Notes under the pieces: model-generated
What the model saw: the letters and a program-made list of their open reading frames with translations, nothing else
What the model was told of the DNA's origin: nothing
Databases searched by the model: none
Made by a program: the position numbers and the translations under genes
Assembly: GCA_030549175.1 (NCBI GenBank)
Contig: JAUKUA010000001.1
Location: forward strand, 1,116,001 to 1,180,000
Direction of reading: 5' to 3'
Source: Lasiosphaeris hirsuta
Taxonomy: Eukaryota > Ascomycota > Sordariomycetes > Sordariales > Lasiosphaeriaceae
Length of the DNA stretch: 64,000 nucleotides
Shown: piece after piece, positions 35,262 through 48,340 of the stretch
Numbering within the stretch: the first letter of the stretch is position 1
Layout: each line of letters opens with the position of its first letter

Positions 35262-37006
35262 ATGCCGCCGGCATTAAAACTCGGTGCAGCACCTTCACAG
35301 ACCCTTCTCCGCTTCCTACGCGCCCAGTCTGAAGGAGTGTCCTTCTTCACGGGCGCCGCAGAGTGTGTTGCCCTCCGTCGCCACAGCGGCAATGGCCGTT
35401 CCAGACCACCGCCCGCGCGGCCCCTGAGCACCTCGTCGGCCCCCGCTCCACCAAACCGCAACCCGGGCATCCTCCAGGCGACGCTCTGGGACGTCGAGAC
35501 TATCCTTCCCAAGTCCTTTCGCAAACAGCGCACAGTGCCCGGGACCTCGAGGGCCAGGAAAGAGGGCATCGCACCGTCCCTAGTAAGCGCGCAGAGATAC
35601 TCGTCGTCGGAGCACAACCCGGAGGATAAATGCCACCCCAAGTGGCAGGATTGGCTGTTTGGGTCGCGAAACAGGCGGCGGGAGCAGATGACGGACGAGG
35701 ACCTGCGCCTGCAGCGGGAGGAGGCCTCGGGTTCCATTTTCCCGCGGCGGTCGCTCACGGCCAAGGCCGCCCTGGATCCGCGACTGCGGTGTACCGAGGT
35801 GGACGGGAATGGAGATGTCATTACAGTGGATGGTGAGCTGAAGAAGAGCGAGCTGATTGCCAAGGTAGGTGTGGTCTACGGGTAGTGTATCCCACCAGCT
35901 TCTTGCTAACCTTCGGTGTCTTTTTCAAGTATGGCCTCCTCCCGCGAGATCTACGCAAGATTGACTCGTCCAACCTCCCCCATATCCTAGTCCGGCCGTC
36001 GGCCATTTTACTCAACTTGCTACATCTCAAGGTGCTCATCAAGCATGATCGGGTCCTTCTGTTCGACGTGTACGGTTCAACGACGTCATATTCCCAGTCA
36101 GCCTTTATGTATGATCTGCAAGGGAAGCTGCAACAGAAGCAAGGCTCGGGCGCCAACAGTCTGCCCTACGAGTTCCGGGCCCTGGAAGCGGTGCTCATGT
36201 CGGTGACGTCGGAGCTCGAAGCCGACTTTGAGGCCGTGCGCGATCCCGTGATAGGCATCCTCAGTGAGCTTGAGGACGATATCGACCGAGAGAATCTGAG
36301 GATATTGCTTGTCTTGTCCAAGCGGGTCAGCACTTTCGAGCAAAAGTCCAGGCTCGTCCGCGACGCTATCGAGGAGCTGCTCGAAGCTGATGACGATCTT
36401 TCGGCCATGTACTTGACAGAGAAGACGCATGATCTCTTCAGAGGGGAAGGTGACCACACGGAAGTCGAGTTGCTACTGGAGTCATACAACAAGATCTGCG
36501 ATGAAGTGGTGCAGGAGGCGAGCAATCTTGTATCGAGCATCAAGAACACGGAGGAGATGTATATTTTACCTTGCAGCCTCTGCGGAATTTGGGCTAACAT
36601 GTCGAATAGCATTCGGGCAATCCTCGACGCGAATCGCAACTCTCTCATGTTGCTTGACCTCAAGTTCAGTGTGGGGGCGCTCGGCCTAGCCGTGGGCACC
36701 TTCCTAGCCGGACTGTACGGTATGAATCTAGAGAACTTCATCGAGGAGACAAACTGGGGTTTCAGCGCAGTGACAGGTCTCTCTACGGCATTCTCACTGC
36801 TGGTGTGCTGGTATGGACTGGCTAAGCTGCGCAAGGTGCAGCGGGTAAAGATGGGCGGCGGCGCGCTGCGACACGGCGACCGGAACCATTGGTTCCACAA
36901 TGACAGCGCCGATGCGCTGCTGGACCCGAGCAACCGTGAGCGGCTGAGGCGCATCAACATGCTGAAGCAGACGGCCGCTAAGCAGACCAAGCGGAAGTGG
37001 TTCTGA
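35262..37006 (+). CDS. MRS2: Mrs2/Lpe10-type mitochondrial magnesium channel
   Basis: Three exons: 35262-35864, 35930-36558 and 36610-37006, giving 542 aa. Mrs2 is the CorA-family Mg2+ channel of the inner mitochondrial membrane. The N-terminus (MPPALKLGAAPSQTLLRFLRAQ) is rich in Arg, Leu and Ser, as expected of a mitochondrial targeting signal, which is why I prefer ATG 35262 to ATG 35088. The matrix domain includes GLLPRDLRKIDSSN and the helical NLRILLVLSKRVSTFEQK. Two membrane helices follow near the C-terminus (FSVGALGLAVGTFLAGLYG and FSAVTGLSTAFSLLVCWYGL), joined by the diagnostic GMN motif at residues 448-450. A basic tail follows. The second intron is only 51 bp and has no in-frame stop. 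Confidence 0.95.
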
Positions 37007-38132
37007 GCGGAGTGCACAAATAAATACAATCTCATTGGAGCTGTAGGATGGCGTTTGGGTTCAAGTGCCCGGTCCGAGACCCTCTTCCGAGGCGTGACTC
37101 GGGGCGCATATAGACGGGCGTTTTGTTTTGTGTGCAAGGCGAGGTCAGTCTGGCCTTGCGTGCCTGCCAGACTTTTTTGTATAATGAGTGCATGTTGGGT
37201 ATTTCTTCTCTCACTGGTATTATTAGATGGCGGACATGTACGGATATAGACACCTTACACTCCGCTCTCCGCCTGCGGGTCGTTCAGGGGTCATCACAAT
37301 ATTTACGCATTAATCCAGGTACGAGAAGACTTTTACGGCAAGCAACGGTTGAACCCAGAAGGATGGCGCATGTGGAAACGAGAGCTGCTTCCTTCATCCG
37401 CCGCCACTTGCCGGCCCCGCCGCCGTCAGCTGTTGTCGTTTCTCTGGGTGGTTGCCCCGCATTCAATGGGATGCATGGAGACGACCCCACCAAGTCGCTG
37501 ATTGGCATGCCCCGGCCCCTTTGCCGAGAAAAGTGACGCAGTTGGCTTCACCTTCCGTGGATCCTAAGCATCTTAAGACGCTCTTTAATTGCACATCAAA
37601 ACTGCAAGTAAAGAGGCGTATTTCAACTCAATTGCGTCTCGGTGAGTCTATCTCATAGACTTGGTTAATTCGAAACCCCTGTGCCTGGCTGACACCAATG
37701 CGAAAGACGCACAAAGTGGGGGGTTGAGACATCAGGCCATCATCCCAGGTGAGTAAATGTGTACCACAACCGCCACGTTGCCCGTCCCAAGATGGCGGGA
37801 AGAGAGCCGGAGTCGGATAGGTTGAATAATCGGGGTCGACCCGGAACTCGGGTAGGGATCAACATGCCGAGACTTGCGGGTTCCGAGCCCCGCTGGATGA
37901 CTCCGGGGTCCGTGAACGGAGGGGAGCTTGTCTTGCACCAAATTTCTCTTCTCTCTATGTGATACTACGGTTCGACTGACAAAGTAAACACAGTTCGGCA
38001 ACACAAGGCTTGACCTCTGTACCAAACGGGTATGGCCTCCTCTTCACCATTATTCCCAGACTTAGACCTAAGTTCAACACGAAGTACTGACCCCATATCA
38101 GTCTCCAACAACCCTCCCCTATTATAGGCAAG
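37007..38132. other. Intergenic region between MRS2 and the PPCS gene
   Basis: These 1.1 kb contain the MRS2 3' flank and the promoter of the next gene. No frame looks coding and no RNA gene is apparent. Confidence 0.6.
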
Positions 38133-39716
38133 ATGTTGGACAGCATCCCCTCCGAAACTCCTCCGCCAAATCTCCACGATCTGGCTGAGGACCACTACTT
38201 CGGTGCCAATCCGCCACCCAAGGACCTGGAAAAGCACATTGCCCTCGCTCGCGAGTTTATTGACTTCCATTCTGCTGCTGGGAGACGACTCGTCCTGGTC
38301 ACCTCGGGCGGGACGACAGTGCCACTTGGTAGGTTCCCTTCCCCCCCCCCCAAAGTTTTATGACGTTAACACGTTGGTCAAGAAAAGCAGACGGTGCGGT
38401 TTATCGACAACTTTTCGGCCGGAACCCGCGGTGCTGTAGGTTATTATCTATCGGTTCAAGCTCTCTCTTGAGAGGTCATATATGGGGATAGGAGACAACA
38501 GCACAAGACTCGTGCTGATCAATGATTATGCGCAGACTAGCGCTGAATACTTTCTTGAGGCTGGATATGCCGTCCTTTTCCTGTATGTGACGCCCCTGAG
38601 ACTGACTACCTATGTTCTTCTACTCCGAAGCACAAACTAAGACTCAATAGACACCGCCAGTTCTCCCTCCTACCATTCTCTCGGCACTATAGCCATGCCA
38701 CTGACTGCTTCCTCGACTTTCTGAGGGAGGGTCCTAACGGCAGCGTCGTAGCCAGGGACGAGGATGCTGGCAGGATGCTCCAGGTGCTGCGCAAGTACCG
38801 CAGCGCTCGCGACCGCCACATGTTCCTTGACCTACCCTTCGTTAGCATCTCCGACTACCTGCACGAGCTTCGCAGCATCGCAAGGCTGATGCAGCCTCTT
38901 GGTCCGCGTGGGTTGCTGTACCTCGCCGCGGCTGTCAGCGACTTTTTTGTGCCGGTGAGTTCCCCTTTGAACATGGATTCGAATACCCGCAAGTGGCCAA
39001 AACAAACTAACACACATCCCTAGCCCGAGCGCATGTCGGAGCACAAGATTCAGAGCACCAACGCGGTCGACTCGGCCCCGTCCAACTCCAAAAAGTCACC
39101 CTCCTCCGACAAGGGATCCGACAACGAAGAGGAGACGTTTGACAACTTCGACTCGTCCCCCGCCGTCCCCCGCTCCAAGTCCCTCGTCGTCGACTTGGAC
39201 CCCGTCCCCAAGTTCCTCAAGAACCTCGTCGAGGGCTGGTCCCCGCAGGGCATGATCGTTTCGTTCAAGCTCGAGACAGACCCGACCATCCTCGTGCACA
39301 AGGCGCGCTACTCGCTCGACCGGTACCAGCACCACCTGGTCATTGGTAACTTGCTGTATGTCCTCCTCCCTCCCCCGCAACCACTCGGCTTTTGCTGACA
39401 TTGCGGTAACAGATCCACCCGTAAATGGGAGGTTGTCTTCGTCGCGCCAGGCAGCCCGGACCGCTGGATTCGCGTGCCCACTCCGCAGCAGCGGCGGATG
39501 AGCAGCAGCGCCGGCGCTGGGTTCGTTATCCCTGACACGGTCGCAGCCGCGGAGGCGGCAGCCATTGCTGGAACGCTGGCCAAGGATCAGCCGCTCGACC
39601 CCAAGAGTTTGCCCGAGGGCGAGCCCGAGGTTGAGATCGAGGGGCTGATTATCCCCGCCGTGGGAGATTTGCACACCAAGTATATTGAGGCTTTCGAAGC
39701 GAGGAGGAGAGCCTAG
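38133..39716 (+). CDS. CAB2: Phosphopantothenate-cysteine ligase (PPCS), coenzyme A synthesis
   Basis: Six exons: 38133-38328, 38383-38435, 38536-38582, 38651-38954, 39024-39355 and 39413-39716, giving 411 aa. The enzyme joins cysteine to 4'-phosphopantothenate with a nucleoside triphosphate, the second step of CoA synthesis from pantothenate (yeast Cab2). Signatures in order: [12 protein letters not shown], the nucleotide-binding start; [52 protein letters not shown]; and [10 protein letters not shown]. An acidic Ser-rich insertion (about residues 210-245, [18 protein letters not shown]) makes it longer than the 365-aa yeast protein and is common in filamentous fungi. Introns are 54-100 bp and all junctions are fixed by family sequence. 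Confidence 0.95.
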
Positions 39717-40057
39717 GCCTGCTTATTGATGTATATGCTGAGATAGAGTTGGTACATAAGGGTTTATTTTAGGCATGCCTTATTTTATCATCGTTGTCAA
39801 GATTGCGTTGGCCATTATCATGGCAAGTTTCTGGCGAGCGCAAGATAGTATCAGAACGTTATATGTATTCATTCATTCTCCGCTATAAACAAGACCTGTC
39901 GTTCGCCAATGACATGAAACCCCCCCCTCCCCAAAATATACTGCGTATCATTCGATGCAATTTGCCCCATTCTCCTTCATATACAACCCATTGTAACATC
40001 CCCTATCCAACACCACGAAAGCCCAAAACAGATACACAACAACAAAACCCAGACCCC
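39717..40057. other. Convergent gap between the PPCS gene and SOG2
   Basis: These 341 bp join two 3' ends. The sequence is AT-rich near 39720-39900 and C-rich at 39920-39935. No gene is visible. Confidence 0.6.
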
Positions 40058-43032
40058 TTATGGCGAGTTCGAGAAACCCCTCGTCGTGGCCCTAACCGCG
40101 TACCCTAACGCCGCACTCTGTGGCGTCATAGGCAGCACAGCCGGCATCTCAGCCGACTTCTGGCCACCGGGCGGGCTAAACCGCATCCCCGCTGCCACAA
40201 CCGACGACAAGCTCTCGCTTCCGCCTCTGCTCCGAGTACCGCCCCTACCCACTCCTCTGCCCGCGCTCCCCACAGCACTTCCGCCGCTGCCGGCCATCCC
40301 CTGCCTCCTCACCACCACCATCAAATCAATACTATCCTTCATGCTCCGCGAAATCTGCCGCAGGCCCTCGACCGTATCACCCGGCGGGAACCGCACCAGC
40401 TTCTCGACCAGCGCCAGTTTGATCTGGTCACCGAGCTCAGCCCATGCGCCGAACAAAGCGTTGCACAGTGCCCAGAACGCGGATGCCGGCCCGCCGGCGC
40501 GCGAACCGCCGCTGACGAGGCCGGGGTCGCGCAGGCGCAGAGTGGAGAGGCGGTCGCGGAGGAGTTCGGTCTGTCGGAGGACGGCGGTGCCCTTGGTCAA
40601 CAGGAGGTCCCACTTCTCGGCGGCATTCGGAACAGTCGAAGTGGGCGTGGGCAACTGGGCACGGGCCTTGCGCAGGCCCGAAGCGAAGAGCGTGTTGAGG
40701 CCGGGGAGCAGACGTAGGATGAGCTCGGTAGCGGTCTTGAGGGAGAGGTAGAAGCGCTCGAATTGGCGGTCGGCCTCGTTGGATACGGGATCGGGCTGGG
40801 GCTCGGGATTGACGGTACTGGTGGCATTGATGGGGTTGATGGGGTTAGGATTAGGGTGCAAGCCACGACCGCGGCCACCGTCGCTATCAATGGAGGAGAC
40901 GGCCGAGGTGAAGGACTCGCCTGATGATGAGGCTCCAGATGTCGGGCGCGCCGGGACGGCTGTGACTGCACGCCGACCCGCCGCTTCAGGGTTGTATGGT
41001 ATGTCTGTCTTGACCAGCATATGTTTCTTAGGGGTGTTGCCCAGCTTCTTGGGATTTCTCAGTCTGGATCCGGATCGAACGGCCTCAGCGGCTGCCGACG
41101 CCGCGCGGGAACGTGGCTTGGGGGGTTCCGGGTTGGGGGAGTTCTGAGCCGAGAGCCATCCGCTGATGGCCACCCGCAGCTCCATAATGCTGTGGTAAAC
41201 ATGCATGAGAAACGTCCGCATGTAGCGCTGGTCGCCGTTATCCACGAGAAGGTCAACACTACTTATCAGCCTGGAGCAGATGTGGACATAGGCGTGGATG
41301 AGGGTTGTGTAGGCCCTCTGCATGCCGTCATGCTCTCGAGCTACGCCCCGTGCTCCAGACGCCAGATCGTAATCTTGGATAGCCTGCTCGAGCTCTTCGA
41401 AGTAGACATTGGTGTTGTAAAAGACCATCTCGAGGCTAGATCTCCGAGCACTTCCGTCATTGGTGAGGCTCATGAGGGTCTGGACTCCCAGATGTATCTG
41501 AAAGATGGAGTATAAGATTCCCCGAGCAACCTCCAGGACCGGGTCAACGGCCCTCGACTCATACTTGCGTACCGGCAGCGCAGCCAGTTCGCGGACGTAG
41601 AGAGGTCGTTGGAGGGACGGGTCTTCGGGGCTGAAGGGGTTTGTAAGTGTCAGACTACCGCTGTAACTGAAGCCTCTGAGATGGTTGCTGAATCGATTCA
41701 TTTTGGGCTCATTTATGACCGAGAGTAGGTTTTGTGGTGGTACATCATCCGCTGAAGTCGGGCCGGCCCGTCGCGAGGACCGGCTTTCAGGCCTCTGCTC
41801 ATCCTGTGACGGCCTTGCTGGCTCTGGATTGCTCCGCAAGCTCTCGGTTGATTTCCCCATGGTAAGTGGTATGATGCCTTGCTTTCGGGTTGTGGAAGCA
41901 TTGCTGTACTGCGAGAGCCCTCTGAAGTGCGACCGGCCGGGAATTGGCGGCCTCGACAGCGAAGGAGATCTCGACACAGGCGGGGACGAGACAGTGTCAG
42001 CGCCCTTAACCCGGATAGGAAAACGGCCTGTGGCACGCCTCGTGCTCGTGGGCAAGCGTGGGGTGTCAGCACCTTCGCTCGACTCGTCATCGCCACCCTC
42101 GGATTCAGAGGCACCCTCGATGATCTGGGCGTTGAGGCGCTGAGCAAGGAACTTCTTGATTTGATCGGTTACCATCAACTCAACCACCTCGCTTTCGGAG
42201 AGAATCTCGTTGGAAAGCACATCACGCGGCTTCACCTCGAGGACTTCCTTGGGAGGAAACTTGATGGGGTTACCGGCCAATCTCAACCTCTGCAGAGACG
42301 TCATGTCTGCTAAGCCAAGGGGGAGACTCTCAATCTGGTTCTCCTGGATAGCAAAGGCCTTTAGAGAGGTTAGCTTGGCGATCTCAGGTGGGAGGTCCCT
42401 GAGTCTGTTGCGCCCGAGGTCAAGGAACTCGAGCGAGATCAGGTCACAAAGCTGAGAAGGGGTTAGCTACGCTTTAGGAACTAGAGTGAGAGCGAGAGTT
42501 ACCGGCAGAGGAAACACCTCGAAGGCATTGTTTCTCGCCGCTAGATACCTCAGTGAGGTGCACTGGGAGAAGCGCACGGGCAGCGATGAGAGATAGTTGT
42601 GAGAGATGGCCAGGCTGGAGGAGTATCACGGTTAGCGCCAAGTTCTTTGACACTGAGTGAGAAGCGACAAGCATACCGCTCAACCCCGCCGCGCAGGATG
42701 TCGACGACCTCATCTGGCAGGGCGGGGATGTTCTTGCGGATAAGATCAAGGGTGATGCCGGGCTTGAGGCCATCGGCATCTGCGGGACGGTTCTCATCGT
42801 CAGCAAGGGCCTTCTTCCTGGCCTCGCGGACCAGAGCAATGACCTGGCCTGGCGAAATGGGCGTCGTAGCAGTGGCAGGAGCGGCTGCAGCAGGTGTTCC
42901 TCGCGATTGCGGGGGTGGGACGAGACGGCGCGTGGGGATGCTCTTGAGGTTGAGGTTGCTCTGTAAGAGCTGGGTCAATTGCCCCGGCTGCTGGAGCTGC
43001 TGGAGCTGCGGTGGTGGGGCCTTGCGATCCAT
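40058..43032 (-). CDS. SOG2: Sog2-type leucine-rich-repeat protein of the RAM/MOR network
   Basis: Three exons: 42677-43032, 42503-42614 and 40058-42451, giving 953 aa. Introns are 62 and 51 bp. Sog2 is a scaffold of the RAM/MOR pathway, which acts with the NDR kinase Cbk1/COT-1 in polar growth and cell separation. After a Gln/Pro-rich start, leucine-rich repeats run over about residues 115-225 (YLSSLPVRFSQCTSLRYLAA, FLDLGRNRLRDLPPEIAKL, LRLAGNPIKFPPKEVL). A long disordered Ser/Arg-rich linker follows. The Sog2 C-terminal domain then begins near RPLYVRELAALPVRKYESR and includes MVFYNTNVYFEELEQAIQDY and YMRTFLMHVYHSIMELRVAI. ATG 43032 is the first ATG of the frame. The domain order matches fungal Sog2 proteins. 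Confidence 0.92.
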
Positions 43033-44470
43033 GTGCAACCCACGTTGTCGAGCAACAGGAAGGAGATACGGAGTCGATTCGTGTCAGCTGGCCAATCCCC
43101 CGACAACGATTCTCGCCGTCCATCGCTCGCAAGACGGACTACGGCGAGTAAGCGATTACGGATTACGGCGATGCTAAGCTAGCTAACTTACGCAAAGCCC
43201 TCTTGCTCTTGACGCTGAGCACAGACCATCCGGGAGTTTGCGATGCTGCTCCCGCTGCTCCCGCTGCTCCCGCTGCTCCTTCTGAAACCCTCACAACCGC
43301 ACGGAACGACGCTCGCGAGCCAATGAAATGCCCGTACTCAATACTGCCTAATACTCTGCTGTTGACACGGCGTTTAGCAGTCAGATAACATAGCGTCATT
43401 CGCCCAGTGAACCATTACTTGTTCATGTATTATTTGCTGTTACTTGTGTACCAACAAGGGTTTGCATTAGGCTGTGGCTGTTAGGACCGTCTCATTCAAT
43501 TGCAACTAAGCCAACATCGCCCACCTCACTCAACATTGCCAAATAGTCTGAGGCGAGCATCATGAGGCCTAAACTTACATTACTCGGCCACTATGAGACC
43601 CATTGGTGCGAAACTAGTCTTAGAGGAACACCGAGACAGACATGATAGAGCAAGAAGCCAGGTAATGAGATGGAAACAGTCTGTGCGACCCGAAATCTCT
43701 TCAAGTGACACCAATCTCACTTGAACAGCTTCCAATCCATTGCCAGTTACAAACGCACTTCTCCAATGCATTTTCTTGATAGGAGTGATATCAGCAGTGA
43801 AACCAGGCCTAAGACACTGAAGTGGCTTCCTCACTCTGTCCTCACACGAAGCAAGGTGTTTTATGAGATGATGAATTTGATCATTCGGCCGGGCGGCCTT
43901 GGATCAGGGAAGGGGTGGATTGAGCACATGTAGATCACAGCGACAACACACCTCACCCACTCACATCCTCCACGGAAAGCAGTTACCGCTCCTCCAAACC
44001 GTGTCGCACAAGCCAGACCAACTCACCATCAGCCATAAGCTCCGTCCGTGAACCGACGTGAACAGCAAGCCTAGCCCACGACTCACCTCCTACCTTAACT
44101 ACCACATATAACACAGCAATGCTTCCCACGCTTACACCACAACCAACCGCCACGGATCCATCAGGACGTGTTCGCCCTTCACTCCCACTCCCACTCCCCC
44201 TCTTTGTCTTCCCCGCTCTCAAACCGCCACTCAAACCTCACCTCACTCAATCCCACATCCCAAGTCCCCAACAGGCAGGCCGTGACACTATCGAATGAAC
44301 CCTAAGCCCAACCTAGCCTAAGCCGGCTTTCAACAAGAGGTATTGCATAGTCAAGCCAGGTTCAAACAAACAACAGGGGGTTGCGTGTGGTGGCGGGATA
44401 TGTGCAGCGTGAAAGGGAGGAGAGGGGGGCATTCGGGAATGACTCACTCGGCGACAACAAGCCCAAGACC

Positions 44471-44508
44471 ACACATACACACACACACAAACACACGCAT
44501 ACACACAC

Positions 44509-44554
<46 letters not shown>
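44471..44554 (+). repeat. CA/TG microsatellite, about 84 bp
   Basis: Mostly (CA) dinucleotides with a few interruptions (CATACA, CAAACA, CGCA). The last 40 bp are pure. It lies in noncoding DNA. Confidence 0.95.
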
Positions 44555-44556
<2 letters not shown>

Positions 44557-44869
44557 CCGGACAAAAACATCCGCAAAGATGATGGACGGTACCGACGTCG
44601 GCAATAAGGCGAACAAACCTTGGGAAGGGGTATCCACATACCTGTCCCGCATGCCTTGAATTGCCTCAAGCCTCAAGCCTCAGGCTGGACTTGGAAAAGG
44701 AAAAGTCTCAAAAACCCTCAGATTTCGTGCACAAACCCGACACTCGCCAGGTGACATTTCCTCGCCAGTCACAGCTCGCCCCGCTGTCCTTGCATCCAAA
44801 ATTAGCACATGTTGTAACAACGAACTTCCAGAAGACAACAAAGAAATCCACGACTGGACAGTCGAAAGA

Positions 44870-44883
44870 GGGGGGGGGGGGGG
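44870..44883 (+). repeat. Poly(G) run, 14 nt
   Basis: Uninterrupted run of 14 guanines in the gap between SOG2 and the cyclin gene. It is a likely site of length variation or assembly error. Confidence 0.85.
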
Positions 44884-46246
44884 CAAAAACTTATTCCTTG
44901 ATAAAGTCGATGGTCTTCGACACCAACCAAACGGCAGCAAACACGCCAGAGGGACCCCGCCGCTACACGACCTGTTCGTTCGTCCGGACGTCTGCTCGCT
45001 CCATCCCGATCCGGAACGAATCCGATTCGGGTGCTCTATTGAAGAAAAAAACCTCCGGCCGGCGGGAGTATCCCGAGGGATAGGAGTCCAGGAACCAGAC
45101 CAGTGGGGAGGCAAGCAAAGTGCGTGAGGGGGTCCTCTTTGTTCAGGGACCCCTAACTCTACATCGTAGACACAGGAGAGCAATATCGCTTTCCGTCGAC
45201 TTGCCTCATTTGCTGGTCCGTCTGCGCTTGCGGCGCTCCATCAACGTAACTGCCGCAACGTAGCGCCATCGAAGCATCGCATCGCATCGCACGAGAAATG
45301 ACCACGAAACTCTCTGTTCGCTTTCGACGACTCTCTCAACAGATACGGTAGGTAGGGCTGCTAGCTTATTCGGATCTGGCTAATAGCATTGTATCTCTGT
45401 GACTGTGTGGCTAGTCGAGCGGATCCTTTCAGAGAAATCCAGACTCCAGTTCGTTCTCCATCCAGGGCCGTCCAGGTTTTGTAGCGGCCCGAAAGGGATC
45501 TGTCTGTTTGCCTGTCTCTCTCTCCTGTCTGGTAATAATAATAAAAGGATCCTAAAACTCCATTTTTGATGCAATAAGCCTCAGGCTTGGAGAGCAGCAG
45601 CAAGAGACGTGGGGAAACCGGGCAAACCGTCTTTCGTCAGTCCACAACGTGGACAGCCGTCAGCGTCGTCCAGTTTCTCTGCTGCCCGATTCCCATCCAT
45701 TATGCTCCTAATAATTCCCTTCTTCGCCCCCCTCCCCCCCACTCCCCCCAGCGTCTAAAGACGCTGAGGGTTATCTTCTGTGTTCGAACAAGTAAACAAC
45801 AAAACCTCCCCAAAAATAAGACCCCTTCTTCATCGTACACAAAGTCAACAACAGCCACCCATCGCCATCAAATTTGACCGTGAGCCAACCCGCCCCCTCC
45901 CAGATGCCATTTCCCCAGATCCAGGACAATGCATGCAAAAAAAAAAAAATTGGAACACGCTGAAGTCGCCTGTTGTTTTTCCTTGGGCCCACCATCTAAG
46001 CCGTCTATTGAGCTAGATGTCTTCCAAGGCTGTTGTTGTTGGTATCAAAACCTTCGTCGAAACCGCCCTTCTCATCATCCCCTCGAAGGGCCCGACAAAG
46101 GAAAATTAAAGTACTGTCACAATTGGGGTCTGTGATAAAAATTTTGTGTTTTGTCGGTATGTGCAATGTTGCTGCAGCACTGGCGAGATGCCCATTATTG
46201 TTTTAAAATGGTGGATAGATGTGTATGCGCCAAGCATTTTGCCAAG

Positions 46247-48340
46247 TTAGGGGAGGATCCCTCCCCACATTCCCGGGCCGCCTACACCACCCATCGCTGG
46301 GTGGAGTGACGACATCATAAAAGGCTCCGCAGCCTCGGTCGAGCAGCACAACCGCTTGTTGCTTCCCTGAAGGGTCGCGTGAACCGGCATCTGCTGGGGT
46401 CGCCCACGAATCATCGAGTCCGACCATGCCGACCCACCGCTCATGAAGCGACCAGCAAGCATATCTCGGACGTTCTCTTGCAACGAGCTGTTGTCGATGG
46501 ATGCGGTCCGGCTCCGCTTGGAGCCAGCCCGGACCTGACCGTGACGCTGCAGCTCTTGCAAAGCACGGGCCGCATCGTCCATCTCACGCTGTCTGCGCGC
46601 CAAAGGAGTCTCCAGGGACATGTCGTGAAAGTCTTTACCCACCGGGCCGGTGTAGGACTCGGGCGACGCTGTCAGGCAGTCCACCTCGTAGTCTTCGGGG
46701 ACCGAGGCAATGGCTAGCCTCAGGCTCGACCTCTCACTGCATAGCTTCGCGTATCGGCATCGCGCCAGAACATCCAGTTTGGCTGACGGCGCGCTAACCG
46801 ACGAAGCAGAGGAGATAGAGGAGGAACGTGAAAGCCGGGACGAATCCGAGACCATTGATTCGGGAGAAGACGCCGTGGAGATGGAGTTGGCGAGCGAGGA
46901 GCGGCGTGTGAAGTGGTTTTGAGGGGACGAGGTAGCGGAGGCCGGCCACCGGTCGAGGGACTGGGCGGCAGCGGTGCATGAAACCTGTGCCATGGCGAAG
47001 CCCATTGAGCCCTTGGAGAGGAGGTAGGACGCAGCACTCACTGCAGGAGTGCTGAATCCGCTCGTCTGGGGTGTCAGTCGAGGGGTGGGCAGAAGACCCA
47101 GCGCCGGAGCAAAGCGGCCAGGAGTATATACAGAGGCCGGAGTTGGCTCCATGACGGCAGGGGTGACATGGGGCTTGGGAGCGAGTTCGCTATCATATCC
47201 AAAGGCGCAAGTGCGCTCGCTGGGTGTAAAAATGGGTCGAGCCCGAGGCATGGCCTCGGCATAAGCGTTCAAAGCATCAAAGTTGTCGAGCTCGGGGGTC
47301 AGCGTCAGGATGACGGCCCGGAACTCTTCGCACTGGCGCTCATACAAACGCTGGGCAGCGGCCCCCGAAGCCGGCGGCTGCGGAGGCGTAAATTTCATCA
47401 CACACTCGGTCCAGCGATTGTAGACGTCGTCAGTGATGTGAAGCTTCCAGTTGACGGCCAAGAGGAAGGCCATTTCATTTTGGTTGATTTCGTTTGTATG
47501 GAGGCCTGAGATCTTGCTCCATGCCCGCGCCGAGTAGTTGCGATCCTGCAGATACTTGGAAGCCAAGATCAAAGCAGCGAGAAACATACGACGGCCGCAC
47601 TGGATAGCCTGACTGGCATGGCAGTCGTCAGGCTGCTCCATCGTGAAGTCGCGATCCGGGACACGGGGCTTAATCAGTATCAAATAATAAAGGGCTACCT
47701 GCAGTGTGGAGTAGCTGGTCCGCGAGCGGCGCAGCGTCTCCTGGATGAAGGTTCGCAGCGGTAGGACCGCATTGCCGCCTTGCTCGTTGCGAGCAACGAC
47801 CGACGATGTGGGCCATATCGCCTCAACAATATGTGCCGATGAATCTGAAGTTTGGTTTAAGCTGAAGTCCATCGCGGCGTATCAAAAGTCACCCTTACCG
47901 ATGAGATTGTCGACAAAGTTCACCTTCCGGTCGGCCTGTCGCACGAGGGTGGGAGGACGGCCGGCACGAGAAGTCACGGAGTTGGAGGTGCGGCGCGGGT
48001 TCTGTCGGAGCTCCAGAGGGAGGTCGGCTGGAACCTGTTGCTGCTGTGGTGGAAGGTATAACTTGGGGTTGCTGTCGAGGAGCTTGTTGAGGGGCTCGCA
48101 CGAGCTGCCGATCGAGCTCACCGAGGATTGAGAAGAGGGCGCGGACTGGGAGAAGCAGTACGAGTCGCAAGAGTCCGAGTCGGACGAAGTGGCGCTCGAG
48201 TGGCTGTCGTCGGAATGCTGGGAGGAGGCATCGGACCAGACTGAAGAGGAAGAGGCGGAAGCCTGGGGGGCTAGTATGAGGTTGTAGGGCGCATTGTGTT
48301 GGAGTGGGACGAAAGGCGATCCATATGCATCGCGCTTCAT
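46247..48340 (-). CDS. Pho85-type (Pcl family) cyclin
   Basis: Two exons: 47899-48340 and 46247-47844, giving 679 aa. The 54-bp intron joins NLI to DSSAHIVEAIW. The N-terminal 145 residues are Ser-rich and disordered, including a Ser/Asp/His run (SSQHSDDSHSSATSSDSDS). The cyclin box spans about residues 150-295: LRTFIQETLRRSRTSYSTLQ, LYYLILIKPRVP, CGRRMFLAALILASKYLQDR, WSKISGLHTNEINQNEMAFL, and NWKLHITDDVYNRW. This is the Pcl1/2-like kind that activates the Pho85/PHOA kinase in G1 progression, polarity or phosphate signalling. The long C-terminal tail is Ser/Pro-rich and probably phosphorylated. I cannot tell which Pcl member it is. An alternative ATG at 47872 lies inside the intron and would leave out the N-terminus. 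Confidence 0.9.

Larger units (their letters stand above)
43033..46246. other. Gene-free 3.2 kb between SOG2 and the cyclin gene
   Basis: This is the SOG2 promoter (left) and cyclin 3' flank (right). It holds a short 9-bp array (GCTGCTCCC, about 43240-43278), a CA microsatellite at 44471-44554, a 14-G run at 44870-44883 and an A run near 45937-45949. No frame looks like protein. Confidence 0.6.

Noticed and set aside
36166..37137. 323-codon minus-strand frame
   Set aside because: It is the antisense shadow of the well supported MRS2 exons.
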